This document shows positions 14,435 to 26,668 of a stretch of DNA of 64,000 bases, piece after piece (the stretch's first letter is position 1; every line of letters begins with the position of its first letter). Below the pieces are notes generated by a model. It had not been told where the DNA came from, ran no database searches, and saw only the letters and a program-made list of their open reading frames with translations. The position numbers were made by a program, and so were the translations under genes. Source of the DNA: Cruorifilaria tuberocauda (taxonomy: Eukaryota; Nematoda; Chromadorea; Rhabditida; Onchocercidae); NCBI GenBank assembly GCA_013365365.1, contig JABVXU010000176.1:41380-105379 (forward strand). The letters run 5' to 3'.

Positions 14435-14941
14435 TTGTTTTTTTCAGTATTATCAGTGGTGCAGAGATGATAGCAGTGATAAATTATCAACTTATCAATG
14501 AGATATTTGGGATGTTGAGTCCCAAAAATGATAACAAAAATTGTTCGTAGGATATAGAGAGAGGAGAAGAATGTCCCTGATCAGACGATATTTATGACTA
14601 AATTCTGAATTTACGGTGAAACAGTTCTTTCGGTTATGTGTGAATAAGGGGGAGGGTTATCACCTATCTTCATGAATGATATGAAAGGATAGCAGATTAA
14701 AAAGGAGGGGAAGAGGAGAAGGAGGAGGAGGAAAATGGTGAAGTGGTAAAAGGAAGGAAATGATTTTGTAATTTGATACCGTATATGGTATTAGAAGAAG
14801 ATATAAAGTGTGGAAAGTTACATCCAATTCATAAAACTTACTGAGGAATTTAAAAATTAAACAGAAAGTTTAGTGTTGCGAATTAAGCTATTCCCTTAAG
14901 GTAAAGTAATCTTTCCATTTCAACAAAGTTAAAAATACTTC

Positions 14942-15035
14942 TTAATCATTACTTGTCCTTTTTAATGCTTTCAATATTGGCACTTCTAATGTCTGCTCAC
15001 ATCCGTCATTATTCATTGAAGCATTATTTTCTGTT
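14942..15035 (-). CDS. possible orphan terminal exon, unknown protein
   Basis: On the minus strand a good acceptor (TTCCTACAG) opens a 30-codon frame that ends in TAA. It encodes a hydrophilic tail beginning TENNASMNNDGCEQ and ending KALKRTSND. The composition looks like protein and the acceptor fits, but I could not find matching upstream exons between 15.1 and 18.9 kb. It lies about 500 bp upstream of the start of cuticlin copy B on the same strand. It could be the last exon of a small gene, a relic, or chance. Confidence 0.25.
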
Positions 15036-15916
15036 CTGTAGGAATGAAAGGAAAGATGAAAATTATTGTTTCCTTTCATTTGCTATACGAAGCATGGAAA
15101 AGGTAATGTGATATTAGCTTATTAGCTAAGCAATTACTTTAAGTCATCAAAGATAATTTTTTGGTGTCCTTATCGAACAGAATTTTTTTCATTTATTTGG
15201 CCTTGTTGGCCTCGAAAATACTTAACCTTTATACTTTAATTAAAATTCATGCATAGTCTATCTTATTTGTTTCTCGTTTTTAATTTATCGAATGAAATTA
15301 GTAAATTAGTAGATTATCAAATGGAAAGCTAACAATCCTAATTGAATTATAGGGCAATGTTGGATTGCATATTTTTGCAATTTACAGTTCTTAATACTGT
15401 ATGAAGCGATAATTTACTATATTTATTTTTGTTTTTCTTCTTCTTTCGTCAAATGGTATTAATCAGAAACATTTCTGATTGATAATTATTCTTGTTTAGA
15501 ATTTAAATATTTACACTAATTGTACTAATTTCATTTTTTCATTATCCATACGAATTTCGAAATATTTTGATTTATTCAAAAGTTTAGCTTTTCATTTCGT
15601 GCACCAATCAATAATTTTATCTTCTATGTTAATTGATAGTGTGGAATAAATGATAATGGATAAATATAAAATGATATTATATAAGTATTTTACAATTTAC
15701 AAAATTTCTCGACAAGACTCGCTTTTTCTTGATCGTTTTTCCATCTCTTTTCATTAGTTTCAATCTGATAGGCTAATTTGCATAAATAAATCATAAATGC
15801 TATCAGTTAATTAATATTACCATATTTAATTAGTTAATTAATTTAATTCTGTCAATTTCAAAGCAATGAAAAATTCAAAGCAACGATTATATAAAATTTC
15901 AATTCGAATCCTTGGA

Positions 15917-15989
15917 GCCTTCCTAGCTCAGTTGGTAGAGCATCAGACTTTTAATCTGAGGGTCGTGGGTTCGAGTCCCACGGAGGGCG
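15917..15989 (+). tRNA. tRNA-Lys (anticodon TTT)
   Basis: A 73-nt tRNA gene without an intron. The acceptor stem GCCTTCC pairs with GGAGGGC (one G-T wobble), and the anticodon stem TCAGA/TCTGA encloses the loop CTTTTAA. The anticodon TTT (15950-15952) reads lysine AAA/AAG codons. The internal Pol III promoter is intact: A box TAGCTCAGTTGG at 15924-15935 and B box GGTTCGAGTCC at 15968-15978. A T4 terminator follows at 16001-16004. Confidence 0.97.
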
Positions 15990-18974
15990 AGCGCCCAACC
16001 TTTTCTAACCCTCTGCAAAAATCCGGGCGCATTTTGCACTTAACCCCATTATCAAATGATTTAATAATGTATTGATTAGTGCATTCAGAATTTAAGAAAT
16101 GTAAAGAATGACGAATGTTTTAGTTGAGGAAAAAGTTCATAATTTTTCAAATTTATAGAAATAAATGAAATAATTTATTAAAAGATGCTGAAGTTATCAC
16201 GTATACTGATATCCAACACTATACATAACTAACACAATGGGTTAGCCAAGTTTCAAAAGTTTTTAGCAATTTTAGAAGCATATCAAAATTTATTGATCAA
16301 ATACTAGGCAATAGAAATAGTGATAATGATGATTTCAAATAAATGTTTTGCATTAAATTGTAAACATTTATTCAAGTACAAGCATAAAATTAATATCACT
16401 ATTCAAATCATACATTGATAATTATTATTAAATCATACATTGACAGGTAATTATTATTATTATTATTGTCAACAAGTAATCATCAGTAACTTAGTATCGA
16501 CAAAGCATTAAGAAACTACAGTCTTAGCAAACTTTTAATAATTTATTGCAAATAAATAAATAAATAATTGGGTGAATGATATGCAAATAAAAACAAGTAA
16601 TTATCATTTATCATGTCAAATATTGTATCAGAAAATAATATTCAGCATTGAACTGTATTGAAAATGTCGAGTTAATAAAAAGATGACCTTTGACATTTTC
16701 GATATCTGTTAATTTCGATAAAATAAGCCATTCTGTGAGTTCGACAATTTGCCAAATATTTTAGCAATTTTATTGCAATTGTTTATTCAACCGATTAATA
16801 TAAATGATTTAATCAGCACTATCACTTAGTATCACATTTTATCATTTAGACATACCGGTAATGTTGTTCTAAACCCTTTATTCTTTTAATTAAAAGATAA
16901 TCAGCATTTGATTGATCTCTTGAATATTCATCTTTAATACAATGATAAAAGAAGTAATCAAATGAAGAATTTTTTAAAAATCGATCGATATTTTATTGAT
17001 TTACATTTAACCAAACAAAAAGTGATTGAGAATAACAAAAATCAAACAAAAAATTCCTGTAGTAATTAGAGATATACGAAGAATGATTTAAATCAGTATC
17101 GGAATTTTCCCATCGAATTTCAATTCAGTCAAATAAAATAAATAATTGCAGGATGAATGAAGTAAACAAAGTTGAAGTAATAACAATGTAATCAATAATA
17201 AATTTAAATTTAACAAATACAAAAAATTCCAAATTGAGAATAAATAGTTTTCCGTAGAATTTTTTCCCCGTAAAGGATAATATCAATAAAGAAGTCCATT
17301 CCTTATCATCATTTAGCTGAAATTTAGCTGAAAAATCGAATGAATGAATTTAAAATATGTTACTTATTTGTTAGAATCATTAGAATCATTAGAGCATGGG
17401 AGAAAATCGATATGTTATTCAATAAAATGCTTCAAAAATTTGCGAAATTGATTGAGGAATTTTGAAAATCCTTATCTTATCATGAAACAAAATCTTTAAT
17501 TATCCTTTACATTATAATGACCCGAGTGATGAAGATGATAATGAAGGTGATAGAAGTGATGATAAGGCTGGAAAATTAAAGTGCCAATTTTTCTGGATTT
17601 CTGTATTAAACATTCTTGTGAAACAGGTCAATTTATTTCAATAGGGTAAGACTGGTATTGATATCCGTATATATTACCTACAATTATATGTATTCGTATA
17701 CGTGTAAATATATATGCTCCTGTACATATATACATATATGTGCACGTACGCCCACGTGTCTGTTTCAAATATATGTGTGTCGCTATTGAAAAATGAATGA
17801 TGCTGAAGTGATAAATTCATTATACCGTTCAAACCGTAATCTCTTTAGCTGGAAAAGGCGGATTTAATAAGGAGAAACTTGAATGATCCTTTCATAATTA
17901 AATTATTTTTCAATCAAAACTTTTTTCCTTTCAATCATAGAATTCTCTTAGAAACATAAATATGAAAATTTTTACTCTTTTAAAGATACAATCATCATTA
18001 TGATTATTACTATTGCTACTATTACTTCTACTACTATTACTACAATTACTGCTGAAAGCATCAAAATGACACAACAAATCATAAATAATAATATAGAATG
18101 AGTGATAAGTTCCCGTTTTAGCGATCATTAGAATGAATGGATAGTTACCTTTCCTGACCTCTCTTCCTTATCAATATTGATGATGTAAACTCAATCAAAT
18201 GTGACATTTTTGGACATTTTCCTTACGACAACTTACTTTTATCTTATATACTTTAAATGATAAGAAAAGGGAGAAATGTGTTATTTGTGGTTTGTGGTGA
18301 AACGAATAAAATTTTATGAGAAAATCAATGAAATGATAAGAAAACGGAAATTAATCAAAGTGATATTGAAATTTCTCTTTCATTGTTTTATTTTGTTGAT
18401 ATATTCATATCCTCTTTCTCTTTCTCTGCTTATCTTCCTTCTCTCTCTCTCTCTCTCTCTCTCAAATCATTTTACCTTCATTTTCATATCAATTCAACCC
18501 CTTCAACAGATCTTTTCTCGTTATCATCTTCCTCCTATTCCATCTTTATTACTCTTCGTATGACCTCGTGGAATATTCATTACTACAAATCATCCTATCA
18601 GTAAATATCAGTCAATGTGAAAGGGAAATTTTGGTCATAAGTTTATACTGATATTCTATTTCCAGTAAATATATGGAACATAATTTTTAATCAAATCCTA
18701 GAATTGATGAAAATTAATTTTAAAACTTCTCGTATAAAAAGCTAAGTGATTGAGGATTTCATTGAATATATTGAAGTCTTGATTAGTACGTGGATCTATT
18801 GCTAATGCGATAAAAGTTATTCATTATTAATGATTTATTTAGCAGGTATTAACTCTTGGCGCAAATGTCGCAATGAAAAAAGAAATTATAACTCTTCTTT
18901 TGTGAAGGCTTCGAATAAACTTTATGACATTCAAATAGTAATTGTAATTTTAGGATACAGAATAAATATTTGAA
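15990..18974. other. intergenic DNA after the tRNA gene
   Basis: I see no supported gene. It is A+T-rich with many TGATAA/TTATCA words, short direct repeats near 16425-16470 and a 23-bp CT run at about 18441-18463. A plus-strand open frame near 17.49-17.65 kb is Asp/Glu-rich only because of GAT/GAA triplet repeats, and I could not attach it to other exons. Confidence 0.5.
18441..18463. repeat. (CT)n microsatellite
   Basis: An uninterrupted CT dinucleotide run of 23 bases. It makes two long but meaningless Leu/Ser-rich open frames in the surrounding DNA. Confidence 0.9.
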
Positions 18975-21900
18975 TTAAAGTAAATCTCGACATGTATTTA
19001 CAGTGGTAACTGATGAAGATGCCAATTGCGCATCTGATATATCACTTTCCACTTCCTGAATTTCAGCTTCGTAGATACAACGGCATTGAAACATTTAAAT
19101 TTTACTGTTTAAGAAATTCAGCTAAATGGAATTTAGTAACTCTAAGAATGACATAGAATCAATTTCGCTATTTTAATGTGAAACTTTATTAAATAATTAA
19201 GTAAAAGCATGTAGGTTTCGAAACTCAAATTGTTGTATATATTTGAACCTATATTTAAGTTGTTATCTTATGACACTATCAGAAATCATTAGGGCTTGAA
19301 TAAATTGCAAATTTCAACGTGCACTCTGAATAACACAAAATTAAAAGTTTAATTCTCTCTGAAAGTGAAAAAGGAAACTGAAAACTGTTATAAAAGATTT
19401 AGAGAAATGAAAAAAGAAAAAAAAGTTGGACTGCTAAATAAGTAATGAAAAAGTGATTTCTCAACTTTACCTTAATTTCATTGTTATCGATTCCTTCAAT
19501 AGATTCCTTGGGATGATTGTATCCTTCTGAATGCTCCTTTATTGCGAGACATTTTCTCTCTGTTAATTCACCAATTTTATCTTAAATTGTATTACTGTAT
19601 TTAAAAATCTCAAATGCTCAAAATGTTATAATTAAACTGACCGCTAATGAAGTGAACGGAGTAAGAGTTATAAATTAGTAACAGTTATCATTTTTCAGGA
19701 AGTTATATATCAATCCGGGAAAATATATCATACTAATATATTACAGTATAGCAAACTGAACTGCAGTTATCTAGAACAATATGCTGTCATCCGATCAAGG
19801 TAAGAATTATCAAACAAATAATTAAACAGTCCGATTACTATCATAGTATATCTCAATTGAAACAAATAATATTTAAAATATTCTTTTGAGCAATATGCCT
19901 CGAATATTTCTCTCAAATTTTTCAAAAAGGAAAAAATCTTCCATTGAGATATTTGGAATTATTATCATTCGATACGTGATCAGTGGATAGAATTTATAAT
20001 GAGTATGAAATCAATTACTTGCAACAATTTAATTACCTCTCTCGTTACTTTTCTTCATCAAGAATTCCAATGGAGCCTCTTTGGTTACTTCTGGCAGCTT
20101 TGCAAGTATTGGCCAATCGTTGTCAACTTTCGGAAATTGATATAAAATATATGTATGCATTGATGATAGCTTAATTGTTTGTTAATTGGCGAAGAATTAT
20201 GGCTCTCATTACTTTCCTTGAATGGAATGAGCGAACATTCGCGAAATACCGGAATACAAACCGGTTATTTTGTCATAATTCTCCTTTCTCTTTCTTTTTT
20301 GATCTCCATTGATCATTAAATAATTAAGTGATACCGTAATTCGATTTTGTGTCAAGCGATTTAAGCAATCATCGGAAGATCGTTTAAATTGAAAAGTTTT
20401 TTTCTCGGCGAAATTATCTGCTTTTTGTAATTCGAATTCAGCGGGTGGCAAATCTAAAGGTAAACTATATAAAATTAGATTTAATTTAATAAGACCATTT
20501 AACATAATTAAACTATTGAAAATCTTGGCATAATTTTTGTCAGAAAATTAAAACTCTAATTTCCATTAAAACAAAAGTAATTTCCAACCAATACAATGAA
20601 AAATATTTGTTTAGTATTTATGATACTATCGAATACCAAATCGATATAAACAGTTTTTGATAAGTAATTTTTAACAGTCTTGCAAAATTTTCCACTACAA
20701 TGGTTTCATTTTTAATGCTTAATTAATGAATAAGTGAATATTATCCTTTACCGTAATTTTAAATTTGCAATTTAAACAAAAAAATAAAATATACGAAAGA
20801 TATATGAAAGCCTTAATCATTAAGTAGCTTAGCCAAAAATTATTGGCTTTTTTTCGAAACCATAATTAATTTGATAAAATTTGAATACCACAAATCACTG
20901 TATTAATAATATTTCAAGTTTTGAAATAAATTAAACATGTTAAAACCTGAATGACGTTTGGCAATTCCACATAATGCGACCTCAATTCCTCGTCCACCGG
21001 CTTTTTTGTGTGCCTTATTAAGCCAAGAAGAGACGAAGACTCGTGTCATTAAGCCAAAACATGAAGATGCTAAAGTGTCACCATCGACGAAATTAATTAA
21101 TTAGCCTATTAAATTACATGAAACATTTTTGGGATAAATAATTGATAAGCATTAATAAAATATACGATTATCTGACCACAATACTGCTCACTGAAACTAT
21201 TCATTTCCGATGATTTTGTGCTCATTGAACGCTCAGTTTTTCCTTTACTCCAAGTTTGTCTCTAAAATGGATAGATTGGAAATTTATGAAATAAAATTCT
21301 AAATTAAAGCTAACCAAAAACAAATGTATTTAATCATGGATTTATTGACTAATTTACTTGATTAAATAATAATCATTAAAAAAAGTTTCAAATTTTGAGT
21401 GAAATAATTGAGACGATTGATAAAAAGCTCATGATCGATTGAATGAATGATCAAAATACGATAAATTTGACAAGTTTCATGCAAACATTTCAAAAAAAAA
21501 ATAATAATAATAATTTATATTGATATAAAAAACCTTATCAATTTGAATATTTTGATGATTGATCATTCACTTAATTTCCAAAGTCCTTTTACAATTGTTG
21601 ACGTCAACAATTCAATTCAAGAGTTAATAATTAGCAAATCAATCGTCATTCAGGTATATTCACGCTATTAGCTTACTTTGCTGACAGGTAACTTCGCAAT
21701 TCTCTTCTAACCTTAATATCAGTTGCTTTCCAAGTTTTCGACCAACACAAAAATGGCTTTTCGCGTGATTTTGTAAGCCGAACACTTAACGTTGCATATC
21801 GACATAAACTTTCCTTCTGTTGCTGAAATGAAAGGAAGAAGAGGAAGTTAATCTGACATAAAGTTCAGATTTGTAGTTTGAAATATGAAAATTAAAAGTT

Positions 21901-24900
21901 TTTTTTTCACCGAAAAGCAGAATTTAAAGTTTATCGTTTTCTTTTTTTATACTTAAATCTTTATTTGAATTACAGTAAAATTAAATCCAAAGTGATAACT
22001 TCTCGAATCTTTCAAAAATTACGATACTATAACACTTCTGAGATAATTATACATAATAGTTAATACTGGAATGTTATCCAGTTAACGGTGTACTTTTGGT
22101 AGTAAGTCAACTTGAAGTCGATATGCTAGCGGTGGTCCATCAAAGGCAATTGTTAATGGTTTAATAGTTGCGGCGTCTAACTGCATGAGACGGAATCCGA
22201 AATCAACTAGACGAACGGTAACCGTTTTTGTCGTTCCGTGACATTCCTCAATAACAGCACGTGCGTGTGATTCAAACTGAAACTGTTAAATGTATCAGAT
22301 AATAGGGAAGGAAGATAGCTCAGACAATACGGGCAAGATAAATTAAAATTATTAATTATTGATTGATTAAAACAGCTTTCTGAAATTGCTTACTAACTGA
22401 AATATTTAATTATCAAAAGTTCTATCATTCAATAGTTATTAGTAAGTTTAATTTTTTCAAATACAATTTAAATATCTTGATCATTGGTTTACGTTTGATA
22501 TTTAAGCTTTCATTAAGTGGCAATGTTTTTGAGAAAAGAATGTTCATGCAAAAATATTCATAACAAATACTAACAGTAATATTCGTTGTTACTGTAACTT
22601 GTAATTATATTACTTAAACTCTATAGAGTTTTTATTATTATTATTATTACTTAAACTTGTAATTATATTACTTAAATCCTATTATATATTACTTGAACTC
22701 TATAGATAGTAATAGCTCTTGTTGCTTTTTATGATGACGATGATAATCATTTTGGTTCTGTTTATAATTTTCCGTGATTCTGATAGCAGCAATCGTTGTT
22801 TATGATAATGTTAATACATTACTGTATTATTATAATAATATTACTTAAACCTCAATTAGTTCACGTGCAATTCCATCATTAACGATATCGAGCGGATTGA
22901 AACGTGTAAATATCACGCACGGTGTTCCAGGTAACAATTCCTCCCATTCTAACGATTTCATTGCTTTCAATAGGACGTGAGCAGCGTCAAAACACGGTGG
23001 TTTTTTACCATCGTATAAACGAATCCATGCATAAACTCCTTCTAATTGGATGACATATACCTAAAAATTGATAACAAATTTATTAAGAAATTAAAATTTA
23101 GATGTGATAGAAATGAAAATTTCTTTTTCCGATTCTTATTCATAAATGATTATTGATAACAAGATTTGTAACAAATAGTTCTAAATTAGCTTAAATTTTT
23201 TAATTAACTAATTTACAACTGCAATAATTACTTTATGAATAACATTTAGCGCTAATGGTTTTGCATTTGGATAGCGAACAATTCGTGCTTCTAATTGCTT
23301 GCTTTTCTTCAATTCTTCTTCAACCAATGATACCTTTTCCTTAGCAAATGATGCGCTCGTACGTAATATCGCATTATCACTCGATAACTGATAAGAGAAG
23401 ATGAAATGATAATTATTCACTTTGATTTTTAGTATTACTATCACCTTCATTACAGTAAAAGAAAATGTTGTTGACATAGTGCGCAATTGATTTGATATAA
23501 TTTGGCAATTACAGTCATGAAAATGATTTAATCAGAATTAATAATTAGTTTAATAATACGATTGTATAATTAATTTAATAACTGATATTTTGATAATTTT
23601 GAGAAAAAATTATATTTAAATGATAAGCGTAATATTCTTTTACTTTGTTAAGTGTACTGTTGTCACGAGAAAAAGTAACCATTTGTTTTTCATCATCTTC
23701 CACGTCAGATATTTCACCTGCTAATGCTGCTGAAATTGCATATCATTTTTGAAAATGCTCTTAAATATATTATAAGCTGATAATTCTCTTCTCGTATTAC
23801 TTGATTGAAATTTTAGGTTAATACAATTTATAATCTTTCACGCAAAAAAAGAATTACAGTGGAAATATTTGACAATTTAGGAATTATTCAGCTATATTTT
23901 ACTTACATACAAACCTTTCTGCTTAATCATTTAGAAAGAATTTTTTTTCCTTTCTGAAACAGAATTTGATTTTAATTATTATCTAAGTTATGTGCTATTC
24001 AGCTTGTTCCACTCCCACTATTTCGACTTTATTCTAAGTGAACAAATGTCTTATTATCATTTAATTTTATTCTAATTCTTTTCAGGTTCATTCTACTAAT
24101 TTGATTCGTTGAAATTATCAATTCATTTCTTAGCATACATGCATAATTATGATTAATTGATAATAATATTGTTTTTATCAAGCAGTTATCACTCGTTTAT
24201 TTTGTTAAATACAAATGAACGTTTTCGATTTCAGAATCTTTCAATTCTTAATCTTACTAATTCTGAATATTATCACCTTCAATATCGCAATAAAATTTTG
24301 CCACATTTTTTCTATTTAATTCTTTTGGTTGCAGTAATAGTTTGGATATCGATATGTTTCCATCATTGAATTTATTATCATGCATTTTGTACTACAAACA
24401 AATAGAGTATTCAAAATTAAAAAAGTAATTAAGTGGAATTATCAAATTTGAAGTATTTAATTGATCTGTACAATTTTGAACAACACTATTGATAATTTCT
24501 ATCTTTAAAATAATTAAAACTCAAAATTAAAGACAAACTTACCCAATGCGTTCGATTAACAGAATTAATTGTTGCAGAAACAGAATATGGTACCATATTT
24601 GAACCGTGAACTTAAATTAAACAAAAAAAGAATTTCACTACTAAATTATCACACTGTTAAATTATCTAAATGTTAACATTATCACTAATCACAGCTAATT
24701 AGTTCTTATAGGTAATTAGTCTTACAATTAGTACTATATTATTTAATATCGCAGCATTTAGGTTCAAAATGCTTCAATCTATGAACAATTTCACTAACTA
24801 TAGGTCATGAATATTTAATTTTTGATTATGAAATATTTTAATCAAATAAATTTGCAACTGAAATATCACAATGTTTTTGCAGTGATATATCAAGTTCTAA

Positions 24901-26668
24901 CTTCATAATTGTATTGATAAGTTAGTGTAATATACAATCTTATCATTATTAGATAACTTTTTCATTTGATCATTATATATACTTATTTAACAAACCATTT
25001 CGAGAGTAATAGTTTTGTTGATAACGCTGATCGATAAATGATTTATAACTGTTACCATTGTTACGATTGCCATTAAAACTAAAATATTCGCCCCGTTGTT
25101 GTTTCATCTGAGCTAAAATTTGAAATTAAAAAGAAATTGAAGAAATGGAAGTGATAAATTTAAAATAAAATAAAATTCATGATTTACCTTTTTTATAAAT
25201 ATTTCTTGTATTTCGATAATTTCTCATTTGATTGCCTCTTTTTCTATTCTATAATTTAGCTGATTATCATTTTACTCGGTATATTGAAGATAAGTATAAA
25301 TAACTATCTATCAAATTTAAATAAATATTTAATTCATGCATTATTCATAATACTCATACACTTCTTATATTACTAGAGATTGAAATTTTGTGAAAAAGTT
25401 AAATTTTTATGTCTTTCCTTAAATTTGCTTTCTCATAAAAAATTAAATTCTGTTATGGAATTGAAATTTTTCAATAAATTTTTCTTTTATTTCACATTAA
25501 AATTTTTAATGAGTAATAAAATAGCGTAATAATGTCAAAAATGAATATGATAAAAGTACTGATAACCCTTATCAATTCAAATTGGAAAAAACTTATGGCA
25601 TACAGTTGCAATTGTATGATGTTGTTCTAAATTTTTTTTTGGATTATTAAATTATTAAATTACAAAATTAAATTAAATTACTAGATAAAGAGTAAGATCG
25701 CACCTGTGTGATAATATTACCATAAGTTGCAGGCTGTTTCGTCGACGTATCTTTGTATTTCATTGGTACTGCTGTTGCCATTTCCGATCTCGTCTGAAAT
25801 TTTGAAATTTAATTTGTTAATTGAAATTTCATTTTCATTACTCCATACAAATATATCGCTTTTTATTCTGTGAAAATTTTGTTAGGATTACTTTTGATGC
25901 AAATTACAAATGGATTAAATTACTAACATTGCATTCCAATGGTTTAGTGATACGCAAGCATCCCATCACGTATCGATATCGTAAATCCTTAATTTTCAGC
26001 AATTTAATTAAAATTATTGCATACACTCAAATGATCAATGCAATTGTAATATAATCAGATTAGCATTTGTTAATTAATTATATTGATTAGTAGTATAAGT
26101 GTAATTGAACTGTATATGAATAAGTGTATACTGTATACAGATAAAGATAGCATACAGTACGATACTGTTGTGAATAGTATGTGATATTAAAAATTTCGAT
26201 TTTTCAATTTTATCACTCAACTAGATTTCAAATAATTCCAAAAATAAAGATAGTTTGTGTTGTCAATTTAAAATTTGCTGATTCTTAACAGTATACTTAC
26301 AGTATAGTAATTTGATATTTACTGTAACATATTCTTCAATACTTTTAATGACTTAGTATAAAACAAATTCTGAATATCATGCAGTATGCATTTTTTTGAA
26401 ATTATAAATAAATGCATTCTTTAATATATTTAGTCTAAGAAAAAAAATTAATGTCGTAGAATTGAAATCATATTTGCTTGATAGGAAAATAATATTGCTA
26501 ATTATACGGGTCAATTGTATAATTAGTTCCTCCTTAATTAACCTAATTTTTCATTAGCTATCAAATTACTTCATGCGACACATTGGCATTTAGCGCAATT
26601 GTTCGAATTTCATCATCAACTGATTGTATTAGCTCTAGCCATTCCGTATCCGTGCAACCGATTTCCAT
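18975..26668 (-). CDS. Tudor-domain protein, about 16 exons
   Basis: Minus-strand exons: 26570-26668, 25704-25793, 25188-25248, 24996-25112, 24543-24610, 23644-23729, 23232-23387, 22851-23060, 22094-22276, 21712-21822, 21177-21261, 20947-21069, about 20250-20453, 20037-20126, 19471-19559 and 18975-19055 (TAA). The product is about 618 aa. It starts MEIGCTDTEWLELIQS, followed by a basic Arg/Asn/Gln/Tyr-rich disordered region (about 64-125). The exons at 22851-23060 and 22094-22276 form a Tudor-type module (LLPGTPCVIFTR, then RAVIEE and VRLVDFG). Tudor proteins bind methylarginine or methyllysine and in nematodes often act in germ granules and small-RNA pathways; that role is inferred here. All junctions fit in phase except 24543/23729, where one extra base (3n+1) is needed; a tiny exon near 23916-23919 would fit. 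The junction 20250/20126 uses a weak acceptor. If that donor is not used, the frame instead stops at 20209. Confidence 0.8.
22608..22677. repeat. short direct repeat inside a Tudor-gene intron
   Basis: The 20-base word ACTTGTAATTATATTACTTA recurs about 46 bases further on, separated by an ATT triplet run. Shorter echoes (TATTACTTGAACTCTATAGA and TATTACTTAAACC) follow up to 22851. The second echo overlaps the intron side of the donor at 22850. Confidence 0.6.

Noticed and set aside
15866..16075. 69-codon plus-strand open frame
   Set aside because: It covers the tRNA-Lys gene; its apparent coding character is the tRNA sequence read as codons.
17490..17655. Acidic plus-strand frame (SDEDDNEGDRSDDKAG) ending near a GTCAAT donor
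   Set aside because: The acidic run is explained by GAT/GAA triplet repetition; no acceptor-linked partner exons or start.
18276..18604. Two overlapping plus-strand frames rich in Leu, Ser and Phe
   Set aside because: They are produced by a CT microsatellite and pyrimidine-rich DNA; no splice-flanked partner exons.
19782..19801. Possible plus-strand first exon (ATGCTGTCATCC then GTAAGA)
   Set aside because: Six codons only, lying in an intron of the Tudor gene on the other strand; no matching downstream exon.
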